In this document: one piece after another, positions 24,680-34,800 of the stretch
Layout of the letters: every line of letters begins with the position of its first letter
Numbering within the stretch: position 1 is the first letter of the stretch
DNA from: Bacteroidales bacterium
Lineage (GTDB): Bacteria > Bacillota > Clostridia > Lachnospirales > Lachnospiraceae
DNA length: 64,000 nt
Assembly (NCBI GenBank): GCA_023664535.1
Contig: JAMPFJ010000014.1
Location: forward strand, 1 to 64,000
Direction: 5' to 3'
The notes under the pieces: model-generated
Seen by the model: only the letters and a program-made list of their open reading frames with translations
Told to the model about the DNA's origin: nothing
Database searches by the model: none
Translations under genes and position numbers: made by a program

Positions 24680-25993
24680 TTAATTTGCAATAATCCGCCG
24701 GAACCGGTCCACATACCGTTTATCAAAATCACAGTCTTCATATCCTGTTTCATCGGCTTCCTTATCGATTCCCAGCTTCATGAGCTGTATGTCAAATTCC
24801 TCCAGCTCCAGATAGGTGTCTTCCTCATAGCGGGCAATGTCCTCATTTACAGACGGCTGCATAAAGACAATTCTCTTTCCGTCCAGAACTATCGTGTAGG
24901 AAAATTCCCCACGTCTCTCGTAGCGGTGAAGGGAAAAAGTCTTCTGTCCAAATCCAGCCTCGACCTTTGCCACATCCTGATAAAAATAGCTTTTCCCCTG
25001 CGGACAAAATGGCGTGTGCACGATAATTTTTTCTTCCGTCACATAGGTAGTACTGGTTACACAAAAATAACCTGCTACAAGCCAGACTGCCACAAAAAGA
25101 TACCAGTATCTCCGAACTGCTTTCCAGCCCGAAATCTTATTTCTACGGCTTTCTTTATCTGTAATTCCAGCGAATAAAACAGATACGAGGAGCATAACCG
25201 GAATCATAATAAGAATGATGAGCAAGGTTTCTGCCCATGGTTTTATTTGGGAAAACAGCCATTCCGGCGGTGCAAACATTTTATCGATTTGCATCATGAG
25301 AAAAATCATCAGGACAATCCCCAGAACACAGGAAATGATTGCTGCCGGCAGCAGATACCATGTGGAGCGGTTATTTTTCCGTACCCGTTTCGGCTGATAA
25401 CGTCTCTTTCTCAGGTAATTCATCCAGATTCCGGTGAGAAATGCCGTAGAGATGATGGCAAGTGCAGCATTGAGGGGTAATGCACTCCATCTCTTTATGG
25501 AGATATTAAGAAACAACCACAAAACCGGTCCCGAAAAAATAAGCGTTTCTCCAATCGTTTCTGCAATGGAGGGACAGCGCAGCTCCTGCAGGCACTCCGA
25601 CAAATCCTCTTGCCATTCGTCGCCTAAGGAATCAAATATCTCATTATATTTCTCCACTACAGCAGCATTGGTAATTCCTTCCTTACTCAGTGTCCGGCAC
25701 AGATTCCGCTTAATTTCCAAATCCCCTCTCTGATTTTCCAAGGATTCCGCTTTATCCAGCAAAACCACCTTTAATTGTTTTTCGTCCATTTGTCTTATAT
25801 CCAGAATCTGTTCAATGGAGAAATCCAGAAACCGCAATAAGCGGATTTTCCGCAGCTCCTGTACATTTTCCTCCGAATACGACCGATAAGAATTTCCCTC
25901 ATCCCGTTCTACCTGCAACAGTCCTTTGGACTCATAATACCGAATACTCTTCGCTGTTAGCCCGGTCAGTTTTTCTACATCTTTGATTTTCAT
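24680..25993 (-). CDS. MerR-family regulator with C-terminal membrane domain
   Basis: The first 70 residues are a MerR winged helix (IKDVEKLTGLTAKSIRYYESKGLL, with the usual R-RxYSEENV), followed by a coiled-coil dimer helix. Unusually, the remaining 320 residues hold four to five membrane helices (about 160-320) and a C-terminal beta-rich extramembrane domain. This is a one-component, membrane-linked regulator rather than a metal-binding MerR. ATG 25993 is chosen because AAGGAG lies 8 bases upstream; the ATG two codons earlier is too close. Its own promoter has the 19-base spacer and palindrome that MerR proteins distort, so it is probably autoregulated. Confidence 0.88.
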   Translation of the reverse strand: MKIKDVEKLTGLTAKSIRYYESKGLLQVERDEGNSYRSYSEENVQELRKIRLLRFLDFSIEQILDIRQMDEKQLKVVLLDKAESLENQRGDLEIKRNLCRTLSKEGITNAAVVEKYNEIFDSLGDEWQEDLSECLQELRCPSIAETIGETLIFSGPVLWLFLNISIKRWSALPLNAALAIISTAFLTGIWMNYLRKRRYQPKRVRKNNRSTWYLLPAAIISCVLGIVLMIFLMMQIDKMFAPPEWLFSQIKPWAETLLIILIMIPVMLLVSVLFAGITDKESRRNKISGWKAVRRYWYLFVAVWLVAGYFCVTSTTYVTEEKIIVHTPFCPQGKSYFYQDVAKVEAGFGQKTFSLHRYERRGEFSYTIVLDGKRIVFMQPSVNEDIARYEEDTYLELEEFDIQLMKLGIDKEADETGYEDCDFDKRYVDRFRRIIAN

Positions 25994-26038
25994 AAGCATT
26001 CTCCTTCGCTTCAGTCTGTTATCATATCTGACAGCAAT

Positions 26039-26069
26039 AATCTACACCTTACCCCTGGGGAAAGGTCAA
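26039..26069 (-). promoter_or_regulatory. MerR-type autoregulated promoter with 19-base spacer
   Basis: On the minus strand TTGACC (plus 26064-26069) and TAGATT (plus 26039-26044) are separated by 19 bases, the long spacer characteristic of MerR-controlled promoters. The spacer is occupied by a near-perfect dyad, ACCTT-ACCCC-T-GGGGA-AAGGT, at 26046-26066. The MerR gene starts 46 bases downstream. Confidence 0.85.
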
Positions 26070-26277
26070 GACAAAACAGAAAAATTTTTCTCTTTGCTTG
26101 TGGAAATGATAACATAATCCAGGCAGAAGTTCCAACTGTACCGGGGAAAAGGGGAAAAATTTGCTCAATCGGTCGGTCCAAGTATTATATCAAGAAAATT
26201 TATGCTGTATTTATTGTCGTTTTATAGTATAATTATACTTAAATTGTAATCTGTTGGCGATAAAAAAGGGGATTAGT

Positions 26278-26895
26278 ATGACTTACGATGAATGGCGAGA
26301 ACGGTATAAAAATCGGAATGATATAACTTCAAGATTGACGCATTTGACAAAAGGGGATACAGAAGATGATGCGTTTCATACGTTGTTAAAAATATTAGAG
26401 GATAAAAAGTTAAATGGAAGCACAACCAGTACAGGTTTTATCATTGGAAATAAAAAAGCAGTGTGCTTTCAAGAGGCTCCGCTTGACGCGATTGCAGAAA
26501 ATTTGCTTTATGAAAAACAGTTAAGAGAAAATACGAATGGCAAGGTTAGATACTTACCTTTTGGCATTCGATTTAACAAGGCACGTATTTTTACGAATGG
26601 TGGCAGACCTGTTCTTTACGGGGAAAAGGAATTGTTAAAACGATTGCTGCCCGAAGAAGAGCATTGGAGAATTGTTAACTATGATTTAAGTGATGATAAT
26701 CATATGATAGACTGGTCGCACGAGAGGGAATGGAGAGTGCCCGGAGATTTAACCTTTGAATATGATGATATTGAGGTATTATTACATTCAAATGAGTATT
26801 ATCGGAGGTTTATCAATTATTGTATTAATAGTAACCGGTTAAATATTTTACAGGAGATTAATGGAATAATCGTTATGGATACGATTTTTTTCTAA
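26278..26895 (+). CDS. AbiGi-like protein, possible abortive-infection component
   Basis: This 205-residue soluble protein reads HLTKGDTEDDA near its start, AVCFQEAPLDAIAEN, LPFGIRFNK and GGRPVLYGEKE in the middle, and DWSHEREWRVPGDL towards the end. The order CF-x-E-x-PL, then fG-I-F-K, then PVLY resembles AbiGi-type proteins, and the histidine, tyrosine and glutamate placement also recalls ADP-ribosyltransferase folds such as DarT. I treat the family as tentative. ATG 26278 has AAGGGGA upstream; 26254 lacks a site. A TATAAT lies about 45 bases upstream. Codon use is AT-rich, unlike the flanking genes, pointing to transfer. Next comes a NERD-domain gene. Confidence 0.5.
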   Translation: MTYDEWRERYKNRNDITSRLTHLTKGDTEDDAFHTLLKILEDKKLNGSTTSTGFIIGNKKAVCFQEAPLDAIAENLLYEKQLRENTNGKVRYLPFGIRFNKARIFTNGGRPVLYGEKELLKRLLPEEEHWRIVNYDLSDDNHMIDWSHEREWRVPGDLTFEYDDIEVLLHSNEYYRRFINYCINSNRLNILQEINGIIVMDTIFF

Positions 26896-27102
26896 GGATA
26901 GAGGTTTGGAGAAATTGAGAAGAAATTTAATAATATTATTAAGTTTTGGCATGTGTAATGGATGATTAGTTTTTCGAAGTGTCCAAAGTATTGACGATAG
27001 TGAAAAAAGTTTATATTATAATATTTTAATCGATAGCGATACTAATAGAAAATATTGATTATATTAGTGCATTTACAATAGAGCGGTATATGGAGGATAC
27101 AA

Positions 27103-28191
27103 ATGGGATTATTTACAAAAAAGATAGGAACGGTTTTCCTAAAAGAAACAAGTGATGCAAGTATATTTATAGATAAGTTACAAATGCTTCGTGAAAAGGC
27201 ACAGGGGGAAATGAAAAAAGAAATTGAAACGCAGATTAAGTTAGCGACTTATGGTGAAGTGGGAGAAAATAATGTTGCTTTTGAACTGAAAAATAGTGGA
27301 ATGGATATGTATGTGCTTAGGGATATTTATCTCGAAATTGGGGATTTATCAGCGCAGATTGATTACATAGTCATAACGAGGAAACATATTTATGTGTTGG
27401 AATGTAAAAATCTGATTGGAAATATTGAAATTGACAACGGAGGTAATTTTGTTCGTACATATGAGTTGTCTGGCAAACGTATTAGAGAAAGGATTTATTC
27501 GCCAATTACACAGAATCAGAGACATTTACAGATTTTAAAAGAGGTTGGAAGAAGTAGTAAAGGAAATTTTTTAGCTAAGCTGCTATTTGAAAAATCTTTT
27601 GAAGAAAATTATAAATCTGTTGTTGTTCTTGCAAACCCCAAAACATATTTAAATGCTAAATTTGCCAAAAAGGAAATTAAAGAACAGGTTATTCATGCAG
27701 ACCAGTTAATTACATATATTAAAAATATGGAGTTATCAAAAGATAATAGCATGACGAGTGCAGATATGCTTAATTTAGCACAGTTTTACTTAGAGAATAA
27801 TCGGTCTAATAAGTGTGATTATGCTAATAAATATGAAGAGTTATTGAGAGCTGTTGAGACAGATGAATCAAAAGATAATCGTTTGGAAAACAGTGCAGGA
27901 GAGCAAGCAGAATCAACTTTTAAGGAAAATGCCATAAAGGAGGAAAAGACAAAAGAAGTTATTATTAGCGCATCCAGGGAAGAAGCAACAAAGCATTTAA
28001 AAGCTTTCCGACGTGAGCAGAGCCAAAAGGAGAATGTCCCATCATATTTTATATTTAATAATACCCAAATGAATGATTTGCTAGATAAAAATCCAAAAAG
28101 CAAGGAAGAATTATTAAAGGTTTCCGGTTTTGGAAGTGTGAAGGTTGAAAAGTATGGGGAAAGAATATTAGAAATTTTAAGGGATTATTGA
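27103..28191 (+). CDS. NERD nuclease-related protein with C-terminal HRDC-like domain
   Basis: The 362-residue protein has a NERD domain at about 45-160, with YGEVGENNVAFEL, the catalytic-type QIDYIVITRKHIYVLECKN (D..ExK) and SPITQNQRHLQIL. This is a PD-(D/E)xK-like fold implicated in DNA processing. A charged linker follows, then an HRDC-like nucleic-acid-binding domain at about 320-362 (NPKSKEELLKVSGFG). GGAGG precedes the ATG. The gene is AT-rich like the AbiGi-like gene before it, and both seem to be late arrivals in core DNA. It ends just before a small cysteine-rich gene, whose codon use is more like the host. Confidence 0.82.
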   Translation: MGLFTKKIGTVFLKETSDASIFIDKLQMLREKAQGEMKKEIETQIKLATYGEVGENNVAFELKNSGMDMYVLRDIYLEIGDLSAQIDYIVITRKHIYVLECKNLIGNIEIDNGGNFVRTYELSGKRIRERIYSPITQNQRHLQILKEVGRSSKGNFLAKLLFEKSFEENYKSVVVLANPKTYLNAKFAKKEIKEQVIHADQLITYIKNMELSKDNSMTSADMLNLAQFYLENNRSNKCDYANKYEELLRAVETDESKDNRLENSAGEQAESTFKENAIKEEKTKEVIISASREEATKHLKAFRREQSQKENVPSYFIFNNTQMNDLLDKNPKSKEELLKVSGFGSVKVEKYGERILEILRDY

Positions 28192-28203
28192 TTGGAGTAC
28201 CAC

Positions 28204-28482
28204 ATGAAAGAACAAGACTGGAAAGGAAAACATTTTTCCTTTTTCTCAAACAGGGAATGCGAATATTTTCCCTGTCATCAGGGAGCAGATTCAGAAAATT
28301 TTAATTGTTTGTTTTGCTACTGCCCGCTTTATCCATTGGGAAAGGATTGCGGCGGAAATCCGGTTTTTTTAGAGAACGGGATAAAGGATTGCAGCCAGTG
28401 CAGACTGCCTCATAAACCGGAGAATTACGGCCAGGTGATGGAACGGCTTGCGCAGACGGTGAAGCGGACGCCGGAACAGTAA
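28204..28482 (+). CDS. Cysteine-rich small domain protein (PF04071-like)
   Basis: This 92-residue protein contains nine cysteines, in the pattern CEYFPCHQG, CLFCYCPLYPLGKDCGG and DCSQCRLPH, matching the cysteine-rich small domain family, probably a metal or Fe-S binding fold. That family is often encoded near cobalamin genes, and here a cobalamin riboswitch begins about 90 bases after the stop. ATG 28204 has GGAG 6 bases upstream; a TTG at 28192 is less likely. Its exact role is unknown; corrinoid processing is a guess from context. Confidence 0.75.
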   Translation: MKEQDWKGKHFSFFSNRECEYFPCHQGADSENFNCLFCYCPLYPLGKDCGGNPVFLENGIKDCSQCRLPHKPENYGQVMERLAQTVKRTPEQ

Positions 28483-28506
28483 GAGCGAAAGAAGGGAAGA
28501 AGCATA

Positions 28507-28535
28507 TTGACATTTCTTTGGCTTGCCGTTAATAT
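28507..28535 (+). promoter_or_regulatory. SigA promoter of the cobalamin locus
   Basis: TTGACA (28507-28512), a 17-base spacer and TAATAT (28530-28535) form a near-consensus promoter. Transcription would begin about 25-30 bases before the riboswitch. Confidence 0.85.
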
Positions 28536-28571
28536 TAAGGCATAAAATTTTAAATGAAATATTGCTCTGCC

Positions 28572-28733
28572 TGAATCCTAATGGTTGGAAGCAGGCAGAT
28601 TAGAGGGAAATTCGGTGAGAATCCGGTGCAACCGCCATTACTGTGTTAAAGATGATGGACGAAATTTTTGTCCGGCACAATGCCAAAGCATAATCATCTT
28701 TTCAGTCAGATTACTCGCATATTTCAGGATTTA
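28572..28733 (+). promoter_or_regulatory. Cobalamin riboswitch
   Basis: The conserved core is present: AGGGAAATTCGGTGAGAATC from 28603, then CCGGTGCAACCGCCATTACTGT up to about 28644, and the B12-box-like AGTCAGATTACTCGC at 28704-28718. A closing P1 helix forms between AATCCT (28574-28579) and AGGATT (28726-28731). This class binds adenosylcobalamin or related corrinoids and usually switches expression off when the ligand is plentiful. It precedes a secreted transcobalamin-like protein and an ECF transporter, which fits cobalamin uptake. Confidence 0.93.
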
Positions 28734-28808
28734 GCTTTTGGGTGAAGGAAAGGCAGATTTCATTTCGGGTGGTTCGGGATGTTTTTTTGTTGTGCTTTGC
28801 TTTCATTG

Positions 28809-28828
28809 AAGGCAGAGCCTTTTCTTTT
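28809..28828 (+). terminator. Possible expression-platform terminator of the riboswitch
   Basis: AAGGC (28809-28813), loop AGA, GCCTT (28817-28821) and a T-rich run follow the riboswitch by about 80 bases. The short stem makes it a modest terminator; it may be extended by alternative pairing with upstream AAGGC at about 28757. The next gene starts 55 bases later. Confidence 0.45.
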
Positions 28829-28883
28829 CTGAGATTCCCTTAATCGACATAGATAAAATGATTTTCATACGGAGGGATTAAGG

Positions 28884-31800
28884 ATGAAAACAAAAACGAC
28901 TTCAAGATGGTTTACTGCTTTGCTGGCGCTTGTCATGGTCTGGATGATTTGCCCGGTAAAGACCTTTGCAGTAGAGGAGGGTGCAGGTGCCGCCGGGATT
29001 CCGGACGGAGCCGGTACAGTGGAAGCTCCCTATCAGATTGGGACGGCGGAGGAGCTTCGTTGGTTTGCGGATAAAGTAAACTCCGTGCCGAAGGCTACCT
29101 CAACGCTTTGCGCCGAGCTGACGGCGGACATTAATCTGGGCGGTGAGGAATGGACACCAATCGGGTATCGTGATGATTATAATACTTACGTTTATTATGC
29201 CGGTACATTTGACGGCTGCGGAAGGACGGTATCCGGGCTGAATATCCAATCGTCAAAGCAGTACAGGGCAATGTTTGGCTACGTAAAGGGTGCGACGATA
29301 AAAAATCTGACCGTAAAGGGTACGGTGGAGGTATCGCCGGCAAGTTCTTCCTATGCGGCAGGGATTGTGGGTTACGGTTCGCCGGTGGTTCTGGAAAACT
29401 GTACAAATGAGGTGAATGTTACCTCTGCCACGAAAGGGTATGTGGGCGGTATTGCTGCCGCAACATATACAGGAAGCAGTATTACCGGATGCGTGAATAA
29501 CGGAGCAGTTATGGGTTATGGCGACTATGTGGGCGGTATTGCCGGTACGGCGACCGGAGGGACGGAAATCCGGAACTGCTTTAATAACGGAAATATAGAA
29601 AATACGGGAGTACCCTCTTCTTCTGCTCATTCGACTGGCGGAATTGCCGGCGGAATTTCCAGTGCTTCTTCTGCCACAGCTGTAGTTTCAATGTGCGTCA
29701 ATACCGGGGAGGTGGCCAGCACGCTGAAACGTACCGGCGGGATTGTGGGAAGTCTGGGAGGAACGGTTGAAAGGTGTTTTAATACGGCGAAAGTGACGGG
29801 AACCTACGGTGTGGGCGGAATCGCCGGCGACTCAAGCGATAAAGCGTCGCAGGTTGTCGCCTGTTACAATACAGGTACGGTAAAAGGGATTACGCCGAAT
29901 GTATCATTTAATGATATAAATGCAAAGGGCGTAGGCGGAATTATTGGCGGCGTGTCGTCGAATACAAATAAGGTATCTCTTGATAACTGTTATAATGCCG
30001 GAAGCGTGGTATTGGATACGACGCTTTCCGATGTGCTGTCCGGTGCGGTTATCGGTGACAGCAGCGGGAAAAATTACAGCGGTGTGGAAACGGCAGGGCT
30101 GGGCACCGCAGAGAATTGTTATTATCTGGATTCCGCTGCCAGACAGGGTGACGGACGAAATGCGGACGCTTCAGGAATAACCGCCAAAACGGATGCGGAA
30201 ATGTCTGTGCCCGGGTTTGCGGCGCTGCTTGGAGAGGATTATATTGATAATACAGACGGAAAATATCCGCTGCTGGCATGGCAGAACCCTAATGCAAAAT
30301 ATGCCGTGCATTTTGTGCTGGAGCCGTCGGGAGCGGTGCTGTGCGTTACGGATGCCGAGGGTAAGGAAGTCGCACCGGAGAGCGGAACGTCTTATCTGTT
30401 GGAAAACGGCGTTTATTCTTATACGGTGTCCGGTGACGAATGTGTGGAGGCAGCAGGCAGCTTTACCGTAGCTTACGGCGGACAGACCATATCCGTTGGG
30501 TTAAAGGTAAAAACATATGATTTTGTCTTTCATCTTACGCCGGAGGATGCCGGACTGGAAGTGGAGGGACAGACCCCGCTGGCGGACGGACGCACCTACC
30601 GGTTTTCCAAAGCGGGGAATCCCTATGCCTATACCGTGCGGGCATACGGCTATGACACCCTAAGCGGAACGGTACAGGTAACCGGTGACAGGGAAAAGGA
30701 CAGCTGTGATTTGTCCATGGTTAAAAAACCGTTATATACCGTCTCTGTTCCTTATACGAAAGAGGAGGGAGGCGCAGACGGTGAGGTAACGGTACGGGTG
30801 GCGAGTACAGACTATCCGGATGCGGAAATATCTGCAAATGAGGACGGCACATTTTCCCTGCCAGAGGGGCAGTATACCTATTCCGTTTCCTGTGCCGGAT
30901 ATAAATCAGTAAAGGGAGAATTTGCCGTGGAGGGGGCGGCGCTTACCCTGCCCCAGGCAAACCTGGAGATTCAGACCGCATGGGACGGGGAAACGGTTAC
31001 CGAGCCTGTCCAAAACAGTGAGGGTGTCTATCAAATCACCGGACCGGATGAATTGATGTGGTTTATGAAAAATGCTCCGCTGACAGCCAGTGCGGAACTG
31101 ACGGCGGATATCCGTATCAATGAAGAGGTTTCGGAAAATGCGGCGGCACCCTTTGTCTGGTCGCCAATCGGAGCATCAAGCAGCAAAGCCTATACCGGTG
31201 AGTTTAACGGCAATGGGCATAGTATTTCCGGTATATATGTTGACGGGAAAACGTCAAGTAACGGCGGACTGTTCGGTTATGTGGGAACGGGCGGACTGGT
31301 TCATCACCTTACCCTTTTTGACAGTGTGATTACCGGTAACGGAAATTATTACGGCGGTATTGTCGGTGATTTAAAGGGGACGGTAAGCAACTGTCATGTG
31401 GAGGATACGGTGTCCGTAACCGGAAAAGCGTATGTGGGCGGTATTGTCGGTGAGCTGGATACGGGTGGAACCGTCAGTGCGTCTTCCAATGCCGGTAAAA
31501 TAAAGGATACGGGAACAAGCGGCTATGTGGGCGGTATTGCCGGGCGCGTATATTCTGCCGCTTCCAATGCCCTTACCGATTGCGTGAATACCGGAAATGT
31601 CAGCGGATACAATTATGCAGGCGGGATTACCGGGAGCATTTACATGGGCGGAACGTTAAGTAACGTATATTCTGTCGGAAACGTGACTGCCACAAATTCT
31701 GCTTCCGGCGCCGCCGGCGGTCTGGTGGGAGGACTCAGATTCGGCACAATACAAAACGCTTATGCAGCCGGCTCCGTATCTGCCGCACGGCAGGGCGGCG

Positions 31801-34800
31801 TGATTGGTTATATGGAAAATGCAAACAGTACAAAAACATTAAATCGGGTATACTGTCTTTCCGGTATGGCGGAAGAGACGGTAGGCTATGAAAACGGCTG
31901 CAGCATCCAGGGTGCGGCGCAGAAGTGTACATCAGATGAGCTTAAAAACATTGCGGACGCTTTAGGCGATAAATTTTTTGAAAATGATTCCGAAATAAAC
32001 GGAGGCTATCCGCTGCTCTGGTGGCAGGTGGGGGAAAACGTTGCCAATCCCGATGCACCGGAGCCGGATGCCGAAGGCTGGAACGGCAAAACGGCATCGA
32101 CAGCGCCGGAGCAGGAGAATGGGATTTACCGGATTTCCACGCCGGCGGAACTGAAATGGTTTGCAAAAGCAGCAAAAGCTACACCGGATATTGAGGGCGT
32201 ACTGGCTGCGGACATCGATTTGAACTACCGCCCGTGGACGATGATTGGCGGTGCAACGGCGGAAACGGCTTTTACCGGTGCTCTTGACGGAAACGGATAT
32301 ACCGTAAGCAATTTATATCTTGATGAAAATTCCGCAGCAGGATTATTTGGATATAATGCGGGCAGGATAACGAACCTTAATGTAAAAGGCTTGATTCACA
32401 GTACGGATAATCTGGCGGCGGTTGCGGTTTATAATGGTGGAACAATCGCTGACGTAACGGTAGAAATATCGCTGATTGGCGGAAACCACATTGCGGGAAT
32501 TGCGGCTTATAATGAAAAAGGCGGGAAAATTTCCGGCTGCCGCAGCGAGGGAAGTATTAGCGGCGGACAGTATGTGGCAGGAATTACTTCCTCTAATAAA
32601 GGAGAAATCGAAAATTGCGGAAACAGCGCCAGTGTTACCGCAAACGGAGCCTTTGCTGCCGGTGTGGCGGCTGACAATAGTGGAGGTACCGTGGCAAATT
32701 GTGCAAACAGCGGTCAGATTATTGGAAAAGCTGCCGTGCGGTATGCCTATACCGGCGGGGTAATCGGTAGAAATGACGGAACGGCAAAAGCGTTATACAA
32801 CCGTGGAAATGTGGTTAGCCTGGGGAGCTGTGCAGGGGGCTGTGTGGCAATCAATACCTCCGGCTCCAAAGCGGAGGGGCTCTATAATGTCGGCGACGTA
32901 TGCGGCTCCTATATTGATACAGAGGATGGAGAGGATTTCCGTGTGGGCGGTGCTATCGGCGAAGTGGTTAACGGGGTAAGCGGTGCTTATACGTTGGAAA
33001 CACTGACCATACAGTGCGGAGGCACGCTGGCGTCTTTACAGGAAATAACGGAAAAGGCGGGCAGCCTCGCCGGCGTGCTTCCGGAAAAAAGCGTTATTGA
33101 CGGCAGCGTATCCCTTGGTGATTTGCAGGCAGGGGATGAGGTAAAGGCGGAATATGCAGGCAATGCGGAAAATCCTGTTTTTGTCTGGTATTCCTTTGAC
33201 GGGGTGGACGAAACGGTATTGTCGGTATCGGATACCTATGTTGTTCCGACAAATATGGCAGGAAGAGTTCTCTGCGTTAAGGCTATGGAACCGTCCCTTC
33301 AGGGCATTGTCTCCGGTCAGTCGGGGAAGATTGACGGCTTTACCGGAAGTGTGCAGATTAGCGGTTATGCTGTTGTGGGGCATACGCTGACCGCCGAATA
33401 TAAGGGAGAAGAGACGAATCCGGTTTATCAATGGTACCGGGGAAGCGCAGCGATTGAAGGAGCAGATAAGGCTTCTTATACCGTAACCGAATCGGACAGG
33501 GGAAGAATGCTTTCGGTAAGGGTGACGGGAAAGAAACCGGGTTATGTGGAGCGGAAAGCAGGAACTGCGCAGACCGAAGCCGAAGCAGGAATCTGGCCGG
33601 ATGAACAGACGGATGAGCCGGTGAACATCGCCGGCACGTATGTAATTACTACTGAGGCGGAATTAAAATGGTTTGTCAACCAGGTAAACGGCGGGACGCC
33701 TTACCTCAATGCAAAGCTGGCGGAGGAGATAGAGCTTACTGCCGGGAACTGGTATCCGATAGGCTCGTCGAAGTATCCGTACACCGGTACGTTTGACGGG
33801 AACAAAAAAGCCGTTACCAGTTTTCGGCTTACGGCATCCTCCGGTGAACAGGGATTTTTCGGTAACATCGGCGGCAAAGGTGAAGTAAAGGGGCTTTCCG
33901 TGTCGGGTACGGTTATCGGAGATACGGATGATGCCGTATCGGTAGGCGGTATTGTCGGATATATTGACGGAAAAGTGACGAACTGTTCCTTTACCGGAAC
34001 CGTAAGCGGTGCCGGAGATGTGGGCGGTATTGTCGGGCAGGCTGGGCTTAACAGTAAGGTCAGTCAGTGTATTAACCGGAGTACCGTACAGGGAAAAGAA
34101 AATACAGGCGGTATTGCCGGCTCGGTTTCTTATGGAAATATCAGTGAATGTGTGAACGTCGGATTGGTAGGAAGCGAAAATGTTACCGTTTCGGCGGGAG
34201 GTATTGCCGGACTGATGACAAATTATGCGGTGATTAACGCCTGCTGGAATAAAGGCGGAATAAGCGGAAAATCCAAGCTGGGTGGTATTGCCGGAGACGC
34301 TTCGGTTTGCGCTGCGCCGCAGGGCTGCTATAATATCGGCACTGTGGGACCGGGGCTTTATGCCTATGGCGTGCTGGGCGGGCTTTCCGGTACTGATTAT
34401 ATTTCAGGAACTAAAGGAAGCTTTTATCTTGCGGAATCAGAAGCGGAGGCAACGGATAAAACGGCACAGGGCTTAAGCAGTGCAAGCATGAAAAAGGAGG
34501 GCTTTGTGACATTGTTAAATGCACAGGCAGGGAAAGACTTTTTTGTGCTGGACAGTAAAGAAAATGACGGCTATCCGCTTCTGGCATGGCAGATTGGCGA
34601 AAGCGGAGAGGGAGATACCCCCGAAAATCCTGATGAACCGGAGATTTTAACGGTAGTTTTCACTCTGTGTGGAGATGCCCCCCACGGTGTAAATGTCAGC
34701 CATACCGCTTACACGGAATGGATTGAACCCACAACCTGTACGCTTCCAAACGGTGCCACTGCATATGATTTGTTTAAAAAGATGATGGGCGATTATGGAT

